From positions 1 to 14,752 of the forward strand of contig CALWWH010000124.1 of assembly GCA_944385195.1 (NCBI GenBank): a DNA stretch of 14,752 bases, given 5' to 3'. The translations under genes and the position numbers were made by a program. The first letter of the stretch is position 1, and every line of letters begins with the position of its first letter. This stretch comes from an uncultured Oscillospiraceae bacterium. GTDB lineage: Bacteria; Bacillota; Clostridia; Oscillospirales; Oscillospiraceae. This document shows, one piece after another, positions 1-6,672 of this stretch. A model generated the notes under the pieces. The model searched no databases, had not been told where the DNA came from, and was given only the letters and a program-made list of their open reading frames with translations.

Positions 1-48
1 GGCGACTTTTTCGCAAGAAATCGAGTCCTTTCCGCCATGCGGCTTTCC

Positions 49-78
49 TCGAAAAAGTGGCTTTGGCCACTTTTTCGA
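49..78. terminator. Perfect hairpin with A/T-run flanks, second after the acetyltransferase gene
   Basis: Two perfect 13-base arms (49-61 and 66-78, TCGAAAAAGTGGC and its reverse complement) enclose a 4-base loop. A run of five T/A lies within the stem on either strand, so it could act as a terminator in both directions. It lies 38 bases past the stop of the minus-strand acetyltransferase gene, behind another hairpin at 85-113. It could equally be an intergenic palindromic repeat; one copy cannot decide. Confidence 0.55.
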
Positions 79-84
79 CAGATT

Positions 85-113
85 CAGACCGGTGGCCCAG
101 GGCCACCGGTCTG
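85..113 (-). terminator. Perfect GC-rich hairpin just after the acetyltransferase gene
   Basis: CAGACCGGTGGCCC (85-98) is followed by one A and its exact reverse complement (100-113). Read on the minus strand the stem begins 3 bases after the acetyltransferase stop codon. The sequence after it (AATCTGTC) is not a clean T-run, so termination would rely on it alone only weakly, or together with the hairpin at 49-78. Confidence 0.55.
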
Positions 114-116
114 TAG

Positions 117-608
117 TTATAGCACGCAATACTGTGGCACAATGTCCACATATCGCCCGTCTTTGTACAAAAATCCGCCGGGAATGATGCCCAGCCGGAC
201 AAATCCGCACTTCTGGTACAGATGCAGCGCCCGGTGGTTCTCCGCCACCACGGCGTTAAACTGTAAAATGCGGTAGCCCAGCTCCTTGCCCTTGGCCTGG
301 CAGTGGCGCACCAGCTGTTCGCCCACGCCTCGGTCGCGGCAGTCCCGCCGGACGGCGTAGCTGGCGTTGCAGATGTGCCCGCAGCGACCCACGTTATTCG
401 GGTGCAGAATATACAGCCCCAGCACCTCGCCGCTGGCCTCGTCGCAGGCCACCGCCGTAAAGTCCTGCGAGGCCCAAAAAGCGGCGCCGTCCTCCCCCAG
501 ATACTCCAGCTGCGGGAAGGCTTCCCCGTCCTCCACTACCTGATTCCAGATGAGATTGAGCATCTCCACGTCCGCGGGGACATAGCCCCGGATGACCACG
601 CCCGCCAT
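117..608 (-). CDS. GNAT-family N-acetyltransferase
   Basis: A 163-residue protein covering a single GNAT domain, which transfers an acetyl group from acetyl-CoA to an amine; the substrate cannot be told. The acetyl-CoA pyrophosphate loop is visible as RDRGVG at residues 91-96 followed by a helix. The C-terminal AENHRALHLYQKCGF (about 122-136) is the usual GNAT motif B ending. The tail GGFLYKDGRYVDIVPQY resembles GNAT proteins often annotated as phosphinothricin-acetyltransferase-like, but that label says little about substrate. The start codon shares one base with the stop codon of the upstream dehydrogenase (TGATG), so the two are almost certainly translated as a coupled pair from the promoter at 1619-1647. 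Two hairpins follow. Family confidence is high; function is unknown. Confidence 0.9.
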   Translation of the reverse strand: MAGVVIRGYVPADVEMLNLIWNQVVEDGEAFPQLEYLGEDGAAFWASQDFTAVACDEASGEVLGLYILHPNNVGRCGHICNASYAVRRDCRDRGVGEQLVRHCQAKGKELGYRILQFNAVVAENHRALHLYQKCGFVRLGIIPGGFLYKDGRYVDIVPQYCVL

Positions 609-1585
609 CAGAGGATCACCAGCGGGTCAGGCTCGTTGGCCGCCATGTGCAAGACGCAGCGGACGACGGCCTCGGCCATCTGGCCAATGACCGTTTCGCT
701 GTAGAAGGCCGTGTGCGGCGTGAGCATCACATTGGGGAAGCTGCGCAGCTGCGCCATTTGCGGGTTGTCAATGACGTCGCCGACGCGGTTATAATAGTAT
801 AGGCCATCCTCTTTTTCCAGCACATCCAGGCCCGCAAAGGCCACCTTGCCCGTCTTCAGCGCCGCGATGAGCGCATCGGTGTCGATCAGCAGGCCCCGGG
901 CGGTGTTGACGATCATGACGCCGGGTTTCATCATCGCCAGAGCACTGGCGCTGACAATGTGCGTGCTCTCGGCCGTTACCGGGCAGTGGAGGGTGATCAG
1001 ATCGCTCTGGGCCCACAGGGTCTCCAGGGGGACGTATTCGCAGGCCAGCCCCGCCTTAGGGTAGGGGTCGTAGGCGATGACCCGGCAGCCAAAGCCCTGC
1101 AAGCGGCGGACCACCGCCGCGCCGATGGCGCCGGTGCCGACAACGCCCACCGTGCGCCCCGCCAAGGTGCAGCCAATCTTCCCCTTGAGGCTGTAATCCT
1201 GCACCCGCGCGCGGTCGAGGATTTGGCCCAGCTTGCGGCAGCCGGCCAGCATCAGCAGCATGGCGTAGTCCGCCACGGTGTCAGGCTCGTAGGCCACCCG
1301 GGAGACCCGCAGCCCCAGCGCCTTGGCCGCAGAAAGGTCAATGTGGTCATAGCCAATGGACCGGGCGGCCAGATAGCGCACCCCCAGGTCGCGGAACCGC
1401 CCGAGCAGCGCCGCGTCCATCTGGCAGGGCGTGAAGCTGATGGCCTCGTAGCCCTGGGCCAGATAGGCAGTCTCGGCCGTCGGGTAGACCTCAGTCCAAG
1501 CATATTCTATGCCGTACTTTTCCGCCAGCGCGTCGAAATGCGGCTTTTCGTCAAATTCGCGGAAGCAATAGACAAAGAGTTTCAT
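608..1585 (-). CDS. D-lactate dehydrogenase-like D-2-hydroxyacid dehydrogenase (VanH-like)
   Basis: A 325-residue NAD-dependent enzyme of the D-isomer-specific 2-hydroxyacid dehydrogenase family, expected to interconvert pyruvate (or another 2-keto acid) and the D-hydroxy acid in the cytoplasm. Visible motifs are RSIGYDHID (75-83), VAYEPDTVADY (97-107), the Rossmann loop GVVGTGAIG (147-155) and the acidic Asp173 that favours NAD. The catalytic triad is Arg230 (NTARG), Glu259 and His291 (TPHTAF); its spacing (29 and 32 residues) matches that of Lactobacillus D-lactate dehydrogenase. The N-terminal motifs look more like VanH than like E. coli LdhA, but no vanA or vanX lies beside it, so a fermentative or general keto-acid role is likelier than glycopeptide resistance. 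The start at 1585 was chosen because AAGGA lies just upstream and a consensus promoter ends at 1619; the in-frame ATG at 1675 lies upstream of that promoter. It overlaps the acetyltransferase start by one base. Confidence 0.9.
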   Translation of the reverse strand: MKLFVYCFREFDEKPHFDALAEKYGIEYAWTEVYPTAETAYLAQGYEAISFTPCQMDAALLGRFRDLGVRYLAARSIGYDHIDLSAAKALGLRVSRVAYEPDTVADYAMLLMLAGCRKLGQILDRARVQDYSLKGKIGCTLAGRTVGVVGTGAIGAAVVRRLQGFGCRVIAYDPYPKAGLACEYVPLETLWAQSDLITLHCPVTAESTHIVSASALAMMKPGVMIVNTARGLLIDTDALIAALKTGKVAFAGLDVLEKEDGLYYYNRVGDVIDNPQMAQLRSFPNVMLTPHTAFYSETVIGQMAEAVVRCVLHMAANEPDPLVIL

Positions 1586-1618
1586 GGAGATTCCTTCTTC
1601 CAGAAAAATTGCAGGGAT

Positions 1619-1647
1619 ATCATAGCACATTTCCCCGTATGATTCAA
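1619..1647 (-). promoter_or_regulatory. Sigma-A promoter of the dehydrogenase-acetyltransferase operon
   Basis: On the minus strand TTGAAT (1647-1642) and TATGAT (1624-1619) are separated by exactly 17 bases. Transcription would begin near 1612, leaving a leader of about 27 bases that contains the AAGGA ribosome binding site. This separates the dehydrogenase pair from the sugar operon upstream. Confidence 0.75.
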
Positions 1648-1681
1648 CCAGATAAAGCAGCAAACCGCCGCCCAAGCCTTG

Positions 1682-1759
1682 GGACCCTAAATGCTCGGAT
1701 CTGCCGCAAAAAAGACGCTCTGCACCGCTGCAAAGCGTCTTTTTTGGTCTTTAGGGTCC
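1682..1759 (-). terminator. Terminator of the sugar operon inside a larger nested inverted repeat
   Basis: The core is a 12-bp perfect stem, AAAAAAGACGCT (1708-1719) with AGCGTCTTTTTT (1734-1745), giving a T-run on the minus strand, the direction of the sugar operon. A short TGCA/TGCA pair can form inside the loop. Around the core is a second perfect 10-base inverted repeat, GGACCCTAAA (1682-1691) and its complement (1750-1759). The outer arm at 1750-1759 carries the last two sense codons and most of the stop of the kinase gene. The outer repeat is not needed for a terminator and is discussed in the findings. Confidence 0.8.
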
Positions 1760-3229
1760 TATCACCTGCCGCAGCGCCGCTTTCCAGCCCGCGTAGAGCC
1801 GGTTTGCCACCGCAGCGTCCATCCCTGGCTCCCATAGGGCGCCCACGGGGCGCAGGCCGGCAAGGGTCTCGCGGTCGCGCCAGAAGCCCACCGCCAGGCC
1901 CGCGCAGAAGGCGGCGCCCAGGGCAGAGAGCTCCTCAATGCCCGCCACATCAACCCTACAGCCCAGCAGTCCTGCCAGGAAAGGCATCAGGAATTTGTCC
2001 CGCCCCGGGCCGCCGTCCGCGCGGAGGATCGTCAGCTTACGGCCAGTGTCCTGCTCCATGGCCCGCAGCACGTCGGTGATCTGGTAGGCAATGGCCTCCT
2101 CGCCGGCGCGGACCAGATGGGCCCGGGTGGTGCCGGAGGTCATACCGACGAAGCTGGCCCGGGCATCGGAGACCCAGTGGGGGGCCGCCAGGCCAGCCAG
2201 GGCGGGGACGAGGTAGACACCGTCGTTGCTGTCGATGCCCATGGCCACTTTGCCGGCATCGGCGGGCGTATCCAGGATGCCCAGCTGTTCGCAGAACCAC
2301 TTGATGATGCCGCCGGTGGTGTTGATGTTGCCCTCCAGGCAGTAGCACAGCTGGCCGCCCTGGCCGTAGGCCACCGAGGCCACCAGACCGTTCTGAGAGC
2401 CAATCACCTGGCTGCCGGTGTTCATCATGACGGAGGAACCGGTACCCAGGGTGACTTTGGCGCTGCCGGGACTGTGGCAGCACTGACCGAAAAGCGCCGC
2501 GTGGCTATCACCCAGCATGGCGGCGATGGGGATGCCGTCGGGGATGCGGCGGCATCCGGCGGTGACGGCCTTGCTGGCGTCGGACATGACGATCTCCGGG
2601 GCCAGCGCCTGCGGCAAACCGAAGAGCGCAAAGGCCCGGGCATCCCATTGAACCCTCTGAAGATCCAGCAGCAGGGTGCGGCTGGCGTTGGTGACGTCGG
2701 TGCAGTGCTTTTTGCCCCCTGTGAGCCGCCAGAGGAGGTAGCTGTCCACAGTGCCCATGGCCAGCTCGCCCCTCTCGGCGCGGGCGCGGAGCTCCGGGTA
2801 TGCCTTCAGCAGCCAGGCCGCCTTGGGCGCAGCAAAGAAGGGGCTGGGCTCCAGCCCGGTGACGGCGCGAAGGTAGGCATACTCCCCCTTCAAAGCTTCG
2901 CAAAGCGCCGCAGCACGGCCATCCTGCCAGACGATGGCGTTGTGGACGGCCTTCCCTGTATCGCGCTCCCAGAGCAGAACGGTCTCCCGCTGATTGGACA
3001 GGCCGATGGCGGCCACATCGCTCCAGCCAAGGCCCGCTGCCGCCAGCGCCTGCTCCATGGCCAGCTCCGTATTGGCGATGATTTCCTCCGGGTCGTGCTC
3101 AACCCATCCGGGCTTTGGGTAGTATTGCTGGTGGTCCAGGAGGGCCTTGCCCAGGATTTTTGCTCCGCGGTCAAAGACCACGGCTTTGGTGCCGGCCGTG
3201 GACTGATCCACGGCGAGGATCACAGCCAT
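1751..3229 (-). CDS. FGGY-family carbohydrate kinase, glycerol kinase-like with altered sugar pocket
   Basis: A 492-residue ATP-dependent kinase of the FGGY family, close to the usual 500 residues. The glycerol kinase signature is clear: DQSTAGTKAVVFD (8-20), YPKPGWVEHDPEEI (37-50), SNQRET (78-83), NAIVWQ (97-102), GDSHAALFGQ (240-249), GTGSSVMMNTG (262-272), and a C-terminal AGLAVGFW. Against E. coli GlpK as remembered, the catalytic Asp is kept (Asp241), as are the Arg-Glu pair (Arg81, Glu82) and the Trp (Trp101). Tyr135 becomes Phe131, Gln246 becomes Ser242 and Phe270 becomes Ser266, which would open or reshape the glycerol site. It is the last gene of a three-gene operon; its start overlaps the transketolase stop by 10 bases and AGGAGG lies upstream within that gene. 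The context suggests it phosphorylates a ketose made by the isomerase, for example D-apulose. A plain glycerol or dihydroxyacetone kinase remains possible. Confidence 0.9.
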   Translation of the reverse strand: MAVILAVDQSTAGTKAVVFDRGAKILGKALLDHQQYYPKPGWVEHDPEEIIANTELAMEQALAAAGLGWSDVAAIGLSNQRETVLLWERDTGKAVHNAIVWQDGRAAALCEALKGEYAYLRAVTGLEPSPFFAAPKAAWLLKAYPELRARAERGELAMGTVDSYLLWRLTGGKKHCTDVTNASRTLLLDLQRVQWDARAFALFGLPQALAPEIVMSDASKAVTAGCRRIPDGIPIAAMLGDSHAALFGQCCHSPGSAKVTLGTGSSVMMNTGSQVIGSQNGLVASVAYGQGGQLCYCLEGNINTTGGIIKWFCEQLGILDTPADAGKVAMGIDSNDGVYLVPALAGLAAPHWVSDARASFVGMTSGTTRAHLVRAGEEAIAYQITDVLRAMEQDTGRKLTILRADGGPGRDKFLMPFLAGLLGCRVDVAGIEELSALGAAFCAGLAVGFWRDRETLAGLRPVGALWEPGMDAAVANRLYAGWKAALRQVIGP

Positions 3230-5028
3230 GCTGCGGCCTCCTTTGCAATGGACGCGGCGTCCAGGCCGAAGTCGGCGTAGATCTCATCTGCTGTGCCCAC
3301 GGGGGCGTTCTCATCCGGGAAGGCCAGGACCTTCACCGGCACGCCCATCTCGGACACTGCCACGCATACGGCGCTGCCGAAACCGCCGGAGCGGACGTGC
3401 TCTTCCACGGTCAGGAGTTTGCCGTACCGCCTGGCCAGGGCGCGGATGGTCTGCTCGTCCAGGGGGGCCACGGTGTGGAAGTCCCAGACAGCGAGCTCTT
3501 TGCCCTGCTTGGACAGTTCTTCTGCGGCCCGGAGCGCATTGAGGCCCAGAACGCCGCAGGAGAGGATCACCCCGTCCTCTCCCTGGCGCAGGCAGCTTGC
3601 CTTGCCCAGGGTGAGGGTCTTTAAGGTTTCCTCACCATAGACATTGGCTGTCGCGGCGCGGCCAACACGGATATATACCGGGCCGTACAGCTCCAGGGCC
3701 TGCTCTGCCAGCACCGCAGCGGAGGCGGCGTCGGCGGGGATGACCACGGTCATGCCCGGCAGGGCCCGCATGGCGGCGATGTCGTTGGTGCTGTGGTGGG
3801 TCTGCCCCAGAGATTCGTAAGAAGCGCCGCCGCTGACCCCCAGCAGCTTGACATTGGTCTGGCTGTAGGCCAGATCGGTTTTGACCTGGTCATAGCAGCG
3901 GGCGGTGAGAAAACTGGCGGGGGCGCAGGCAAAGGGGATCTTGCCGGTCAGAGCCAGGCCGGCGGCCATGCCCACTTCATTCTGCTCGGCAATGCCCACC
4001 TCGATGAAGCGCTCGGGATGCTCCTTGAGAAAGCCCTCCAGGGATGCAGATCCCCGGGCGTCAGAGGTCAGGGCGACGATGCGCTCGTCGGTCCTGGCCC
4101 GCTGGGTGAGCATGTCGGTCACCGCCTTGCGGGCAGGGACATAGTCCGCCCCGGATTTGGCCCTGGGCGCTTTCAGCCGGGCGGGGATCGCCTGGCCGCC
4201 ATTGGCGGTGATCTGCGCATTGAGCTGCTCCACCGCTTGCAGATACTGCTGGTCATTAGGGGTGCCGTGGTGCCATTTGGCGACATTTTCCATATAGGAA
4301 ACCCCCTTGCCCTTGATGGTATTGGCAAGGATACAGCGGGGTTTGCCGCTGGCGTTCTGGGCACGAAGCGCGGTCCGGAGGGCTTGCAGATCGTTGCCAT
4401 CGATCTGGGTGACCTCAAAGCCAAAAGCGCGGCACTTCTCGTCCAGAGGGTCCAGGGCCATGACATCTTCCGTGCAGCCGCCAATTTGCAAGTGGTTGCG
4501 GTCGATAATCCAGGTCAGATTGTCCAGCTGATAGTGGGCAGCGGCCATGGCCGCCTCCCAGTTGGAGCCCTCCGCCAGCTCCCCATCGCCGGTGAGGACG
4601 TATACCTGGGCTCCGCTGCCGGAGAGTTTCAGCCCCTTTGCCACGCCGGCGCCCACGGGCAGGCCGTGGCCCAGGGACCCGGTGTTCAGCTCCACGCCGG
4701 GGACGTGGTTGGTGGGGTGCCCGCCCAGGCGGGAGTTGTGCTGGATGTAGGTCATCAGCTCCTCCTCGGGCAGGTATCCCGCCATTGCCAGGACAGCGTA
4801 GAGGGCGTCGGAGACGTGGCCCTTGGAGAGGATAAACCGGTCACGATTGGGGTCATTGGCGGCAAATTGTGCCGGAGACTGGTTCATGACATCAAAGTAG
4901 AGCGCCGTCAGGATGTCGCAAGCGCCCAGCGCGCCGCCAATGTGTCCGCCGCCGGTGTGATAGTCCATCTCCAGGATCAGCCGGCGCAGGCGGGCGGCCT
5001 TGGCCCGCAGTTCCCGCAGTTCAGCCAT
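3220..5028 (-). CDS. Transketolase, single-chain short form (substrate uncertain)
   Basis: A 602-residue thiamine-diphosphate enzyme that moves a two-carbon ketol unit between sugar phosphates. The N-terminal half holds HTGGGHIGG (24-32), SKGHVSDALYA (68-78), HPTNHVPGVE (104-113), GSLGHGL (117-123) and the ThDP/metal motif GDGELAEGSNWEA (147-159). A linker of about 275-298 follows. The C-terminal half has IAEQNEVGMAAG (346-357), whose Glu348 should activate the ThDP ring, and a transketolase C domain to the end. Classical transketolases are about 660 residues; this short form looks like the split two-subunit type of many Firmicutes joined into one chain. The start overlaps the isomerase stop by 8 bases (ATGGCTGA) with GGGAGGG just upstream, so it is translationally coupled. 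Lying between an isomerase and a kinase, it may act on the product of that kinase rather than serve the general pentose phosphate pathway. Confidence 0.93.
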   Translation of the reverse strand: MAELRELRAKAARLRRLILEMDYHTGGGHIGGALGACDILTALYFDVMNQSPAQFAANDPNRDRFILSKGHVSDALYAVLAMAGYLPEEELMTYIQHNSRLGGHPTNHVPGVELNTGSLGHGLPVGAGVAKGLKLSGSGAQVYVLTGDGELAEGSNWEAAMAAAHYQLDNLTWIIDRNHLQIGGCTEDVMALDPLDEKCRAFGFEVTQIDGNDLQALRTALRAQNASGKPRCILANTIKGKGVSYMENVAKWHHGTPNDQQYLQAVEQLNAQITANGGQAIPARLKAPRAKSGADYVPARKAVTDMLTQRARTDERIVALTSDARGSASLEGFLKEHPERFIEVGIAEQNEVGMAAGLALTGKIPFACAPASFLTARCYDQVKTDLAYSQTNVKLLGVSGGASYESLGQTHHSTNDIAAMRALPGMTVVIPADAASAAVLAEQALELYGPVYIRVGRAATANVYGEETLKTLTLGKASCLRQGEDGVILSCGVLGLNALRAAEELSKQGKELAVWDFHTVAPLDEQTIRALARRYGKLLTVEEHVRSGGFGSAVCVAVSEMGVPVKVLAFPDENAPVGTADEIYADFGLDAASIAKEAAAWL

Positions 5029-6427
5029 GGCAGTAGCCCTCCCATCCCAGGTAATTGCCCAGAGCCTCCATCAAGACCTCAGCGACCTGGCCGCGGCCCA
5101 TGCAGACGTGGTGCTCAAAGCCGTTTGTGCACAGATAGTCCATCAAGCTTTGCAGGCCGGGAACATGGCAGACCGCGAAGCCGCCGGGCGTCCAGGCCTC
5201 GTCGTCGGTAAACTCGCCCTGACCGGTGTAGAACTTGATTTTGCCGGCAAGATCGTCCGTGGTGACCTTCGCATAGGTAAAAGGCCCTGCGGCGACGCGG
5301 CCCTTGCAGGCGCCAAAGCAGAGATCTTTTTGGATGGTGGTGCCTAAAACATCCAGAGAGCCGATCTCCGGCGCGCCGGACTGCATAAAGGATTTCGGGA
5401 AATTGGAGCAGTGCAGGCAGATGCACTTGTCGCGGTCCTCGGCGTAGTTGTTGTTCCAGTCCAGGTAGCCGGCGGGGCTGCCGCAGGCCAGCTTCATGGC
5501 CAGCATGGTCACAGCGCCCATGACGTCCATCTCACAGGCGGCAGGGATGCCGTTTTCGCCGGTTATGGACATGGTCAGGCAGGCGGCGCAGCCAAAGTGG
5601 TACTCCAGGCTGTCCCAGCATTGCAGGGCGTAGGCGTCAATGTGGTTTTTCTCAACCCAGGCCTCGACAGCGGCCAGCAGTTTGGCGTTTTTGAGCAGTT
5701 TTTCTCCGGTGGCCTCGGCGTTGGGATTGCCATAGGCGCGGATGCGCTCCAAATTGGCGGCAATGACGGGGTCATTGTCGTCGTAGGCGCTGGCCATGGC
5801 CTGCATCTGGCTCATGTCAATGACCACGCAGCTCAGGCCGCTTCTTTGCAGGAGCTTTTCAGAGCAGCGGGTAGTGCGGAAGGCGTCGGGGCGGGTGCCG
5901 ATGGCGCCGATGCGGGCGCCTTTGAGCCCGCCGACGACCGCGCAGATGCGGCTAAAGCGGGCAACCTCCGCGTCAAAGAGCTCGCTGTCCAGGGGCAGGG
6001 TATGGGTCCGGGTGTTGGTGAACTTGATGCCGTTCTGGTTGAGGTTGGCGCAGACGGATAACTTGCCGCAGAAGGCATCGCGGCGGTGGGCCAGATCCAG
6101 CGCATCGAGGCAATCGTCCGCAGCAACGACCAGGACGGGGACATCCAGCTTTGCCAGAGCCAGCGTGCTGCTGACGCCAACCTCATCTCCGAAGTTGGGC
6201 AAGATGACGATGACCCCGTCGATACGCTCGCGGTGGGCTTTGAATAGCTCCGCGCAGCGCAGCGCGTCGTCATAGCTCTCGATGGCGCCATACTTGACGG
6301 CGGACGCTTCGATCATCACGATCTGGTGTCCCATAGCAGCCATGCGCCGCTGGACGATGCTGCGGGCGGTCAGCGCCAATGCGCCGGGAAAGAAAGCGCG
6401 GGTGGATACAATAATGCCAAAAGTCAT
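5021..6427 (-). CDS. L-fucose/L-arabinose isomerase-like sugar isomerase
   Basis: A 468-residue cytoplasmic protein resembling the L-fucose isomerase-like group that is shorter than true FucI (about 590 residues). The N-terminal part (1-170) has the alternating strand-helix look of the substrate-side domains. The likely metal region is QCWDSLEY (269-276) and CEMDVMGAVTMLA (298-310), comparable to CEADxxGAxTM in FucI, with Glu299 and Asp301 as probable metal ligands. His439-His440 near the C-terminus (GFEHHVCMGRG) matches the conserved histidine region of the family. Such enzymes interconvert an aldose and a ketose with a divalent metal. It is the first gene of the operon, with AGGAGGG 6 bases before the ATG and a promoter at 6488-6516. 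Substrate is unknown; a branched pentose such as D-apiose, or a pentose, tetrose or deoxyhexose, are all possible. Confidence 0.85.
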   Translation of the reverse strand: MTFGIIVSTRAFFPGALALTARSIVQRRMAAMGHQIVMIEASAVKYGAIESYDDALRCAELFKAHRERIDGVIVILPNFGDEVGVSSTLALAKLDVPVLVVAADDCLDALDLAHRRDAFCGKLSVCANLNQNGIKFTNTRTHTLPLDSELFDAEVARFSRICAVVGGLKGARIGAIGTRPDAFRTTRCSEKLLQRSGLSCVVIDMSQMQAMASAYDDNDPVIAANLERIRAYGNPNAEATGEKLLKNAKLLAAVEAWVEKNHIDAYALQCWDSLEYHFGCAACLTMSITGENGIPAACEMDVMGAVTMLAMKLACGSPAGYLDWNNNYAEDRDKCICLHCSNFPKSFMQSGAPEIGSLDVLGTTIQKDLCFGACKGRVAAGPFTYAKVTTDDLAGKIKFYTGQGEFTDDEAWTPGGFAVCHVPGLQSLMDYLCTNGFEHHVCMGRGQVAEVLMEALGNYLGWEGYCHG

Positions 6428-6466
6428 GGGGTTCCCTCCTAAGATGGTTAAGGGCGGAAGCCTGTA

Positions 6467-6486
6467 GTTAAAATAGTTTATTTAAC
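6467..6486. promoter_or_regulatory. Imperfect inverted repeat at the sugar operon transcription start
   Basis: GTTAAA (6467-6472) and TTTAAC (6481-6486) face each other across 8 bases, directly over and downstream of the predicted transcription start near 6481. The position suits a repressor operator. The inner GTTTATTTA resembles the half site GTTTGTTTA of the perfect palindrome at 6605-6625, but the match is partial. Confidence 0.35.
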
Positions 6487-6487
6487 A

Positions 6488-6516
6488 AGTATAAGGCAGA
6501 TTACAGGGATTGTAAA
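6488..6516 (-). promoter_or_regulatory. Sigma-A promoter of the isomerase-transketolase-kinase operon
   Basis: On the minus strand TTTACA (6516-6511) and TATACT (6493-6488) are 17 bases apart, each one mismatch from consensus. The start would be near 6481, giving a leader of about 54 bases with AGGAGGG before the isomerase ATG. Confidence 0.75.
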
Positions 6517-6604
6517 TGGGCATTTGGCACAATCTTGCGGTGGATAACTTGTGGATTCTGCCATATTGCGGCATAGTTACAACGGAATGGCGTCAAAAAC
6601 CATC

Positions 6605-6625
6605 CGTTTGTTTAGTAAACAAACG
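6605..6625. promoter_or_regulatory. Perfect 21-bp palindrome, candidate ROK/XylR-type operator
   Basis: CGTTTGTTTA is followed by one G and its exact reverse complement. The GTTTGTTT...AAACAAAC core resembles the Bacillus XylR operator (a ROK-family repressor). It lies about 135 bases upstream of the predicted start of the sugar operon, and its right arm overlaps the terminator stem of the VanW gene, so it may instead be part of that terminator's 3' end. Confidence 0.4.
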
Positions 6626-6659
6626 CCCGCACGGATCAGGCTCCTCCGCGCAGGCGTTT
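6621..6659 (-). terminator. Terminator after the VanW-domain gene
   Basis: Arms 6621-6635 and 6645-6659 form a 15-bp stem on the minus strand with two G-T wobbles and a 9-base loop. It is followed by GTTTGTTTAC-like, moderately T-rich sequence that belongs to the adjacent palindrome. It begins 13 bases after the gene's stop. Confidence 0.75.
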
Positions 6660-6672
6660 ATGTGGTTATTGT

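Noticed and set aside
1586..1675. Upstream in-frame start that would lengthen the dehydrogenase by 30 residues
   Set aside because: It lies upstream of the -35 box of the predicted promoter, lacks a ribosome binding site, and the added residues do not belong to the family.
2117..5211. Long open frames on the plus strand opposite the kinase (2117-3280) and the transketolase (3793-5211)
   Set aside because: They are mirror frames of GC-rich genes with clear motifs on the minus strand; they lack ribosome binding sites and recognisable domains.
3220..6427. A sulfoquinovose (sulfo-transketolase) pathway
   Set aside because: No sulfoquinovosidase, sulfo-sugar transporter or sulfonate-processing gene is near, and the kinase is GlpK-like; kept only as a less likely alternative.
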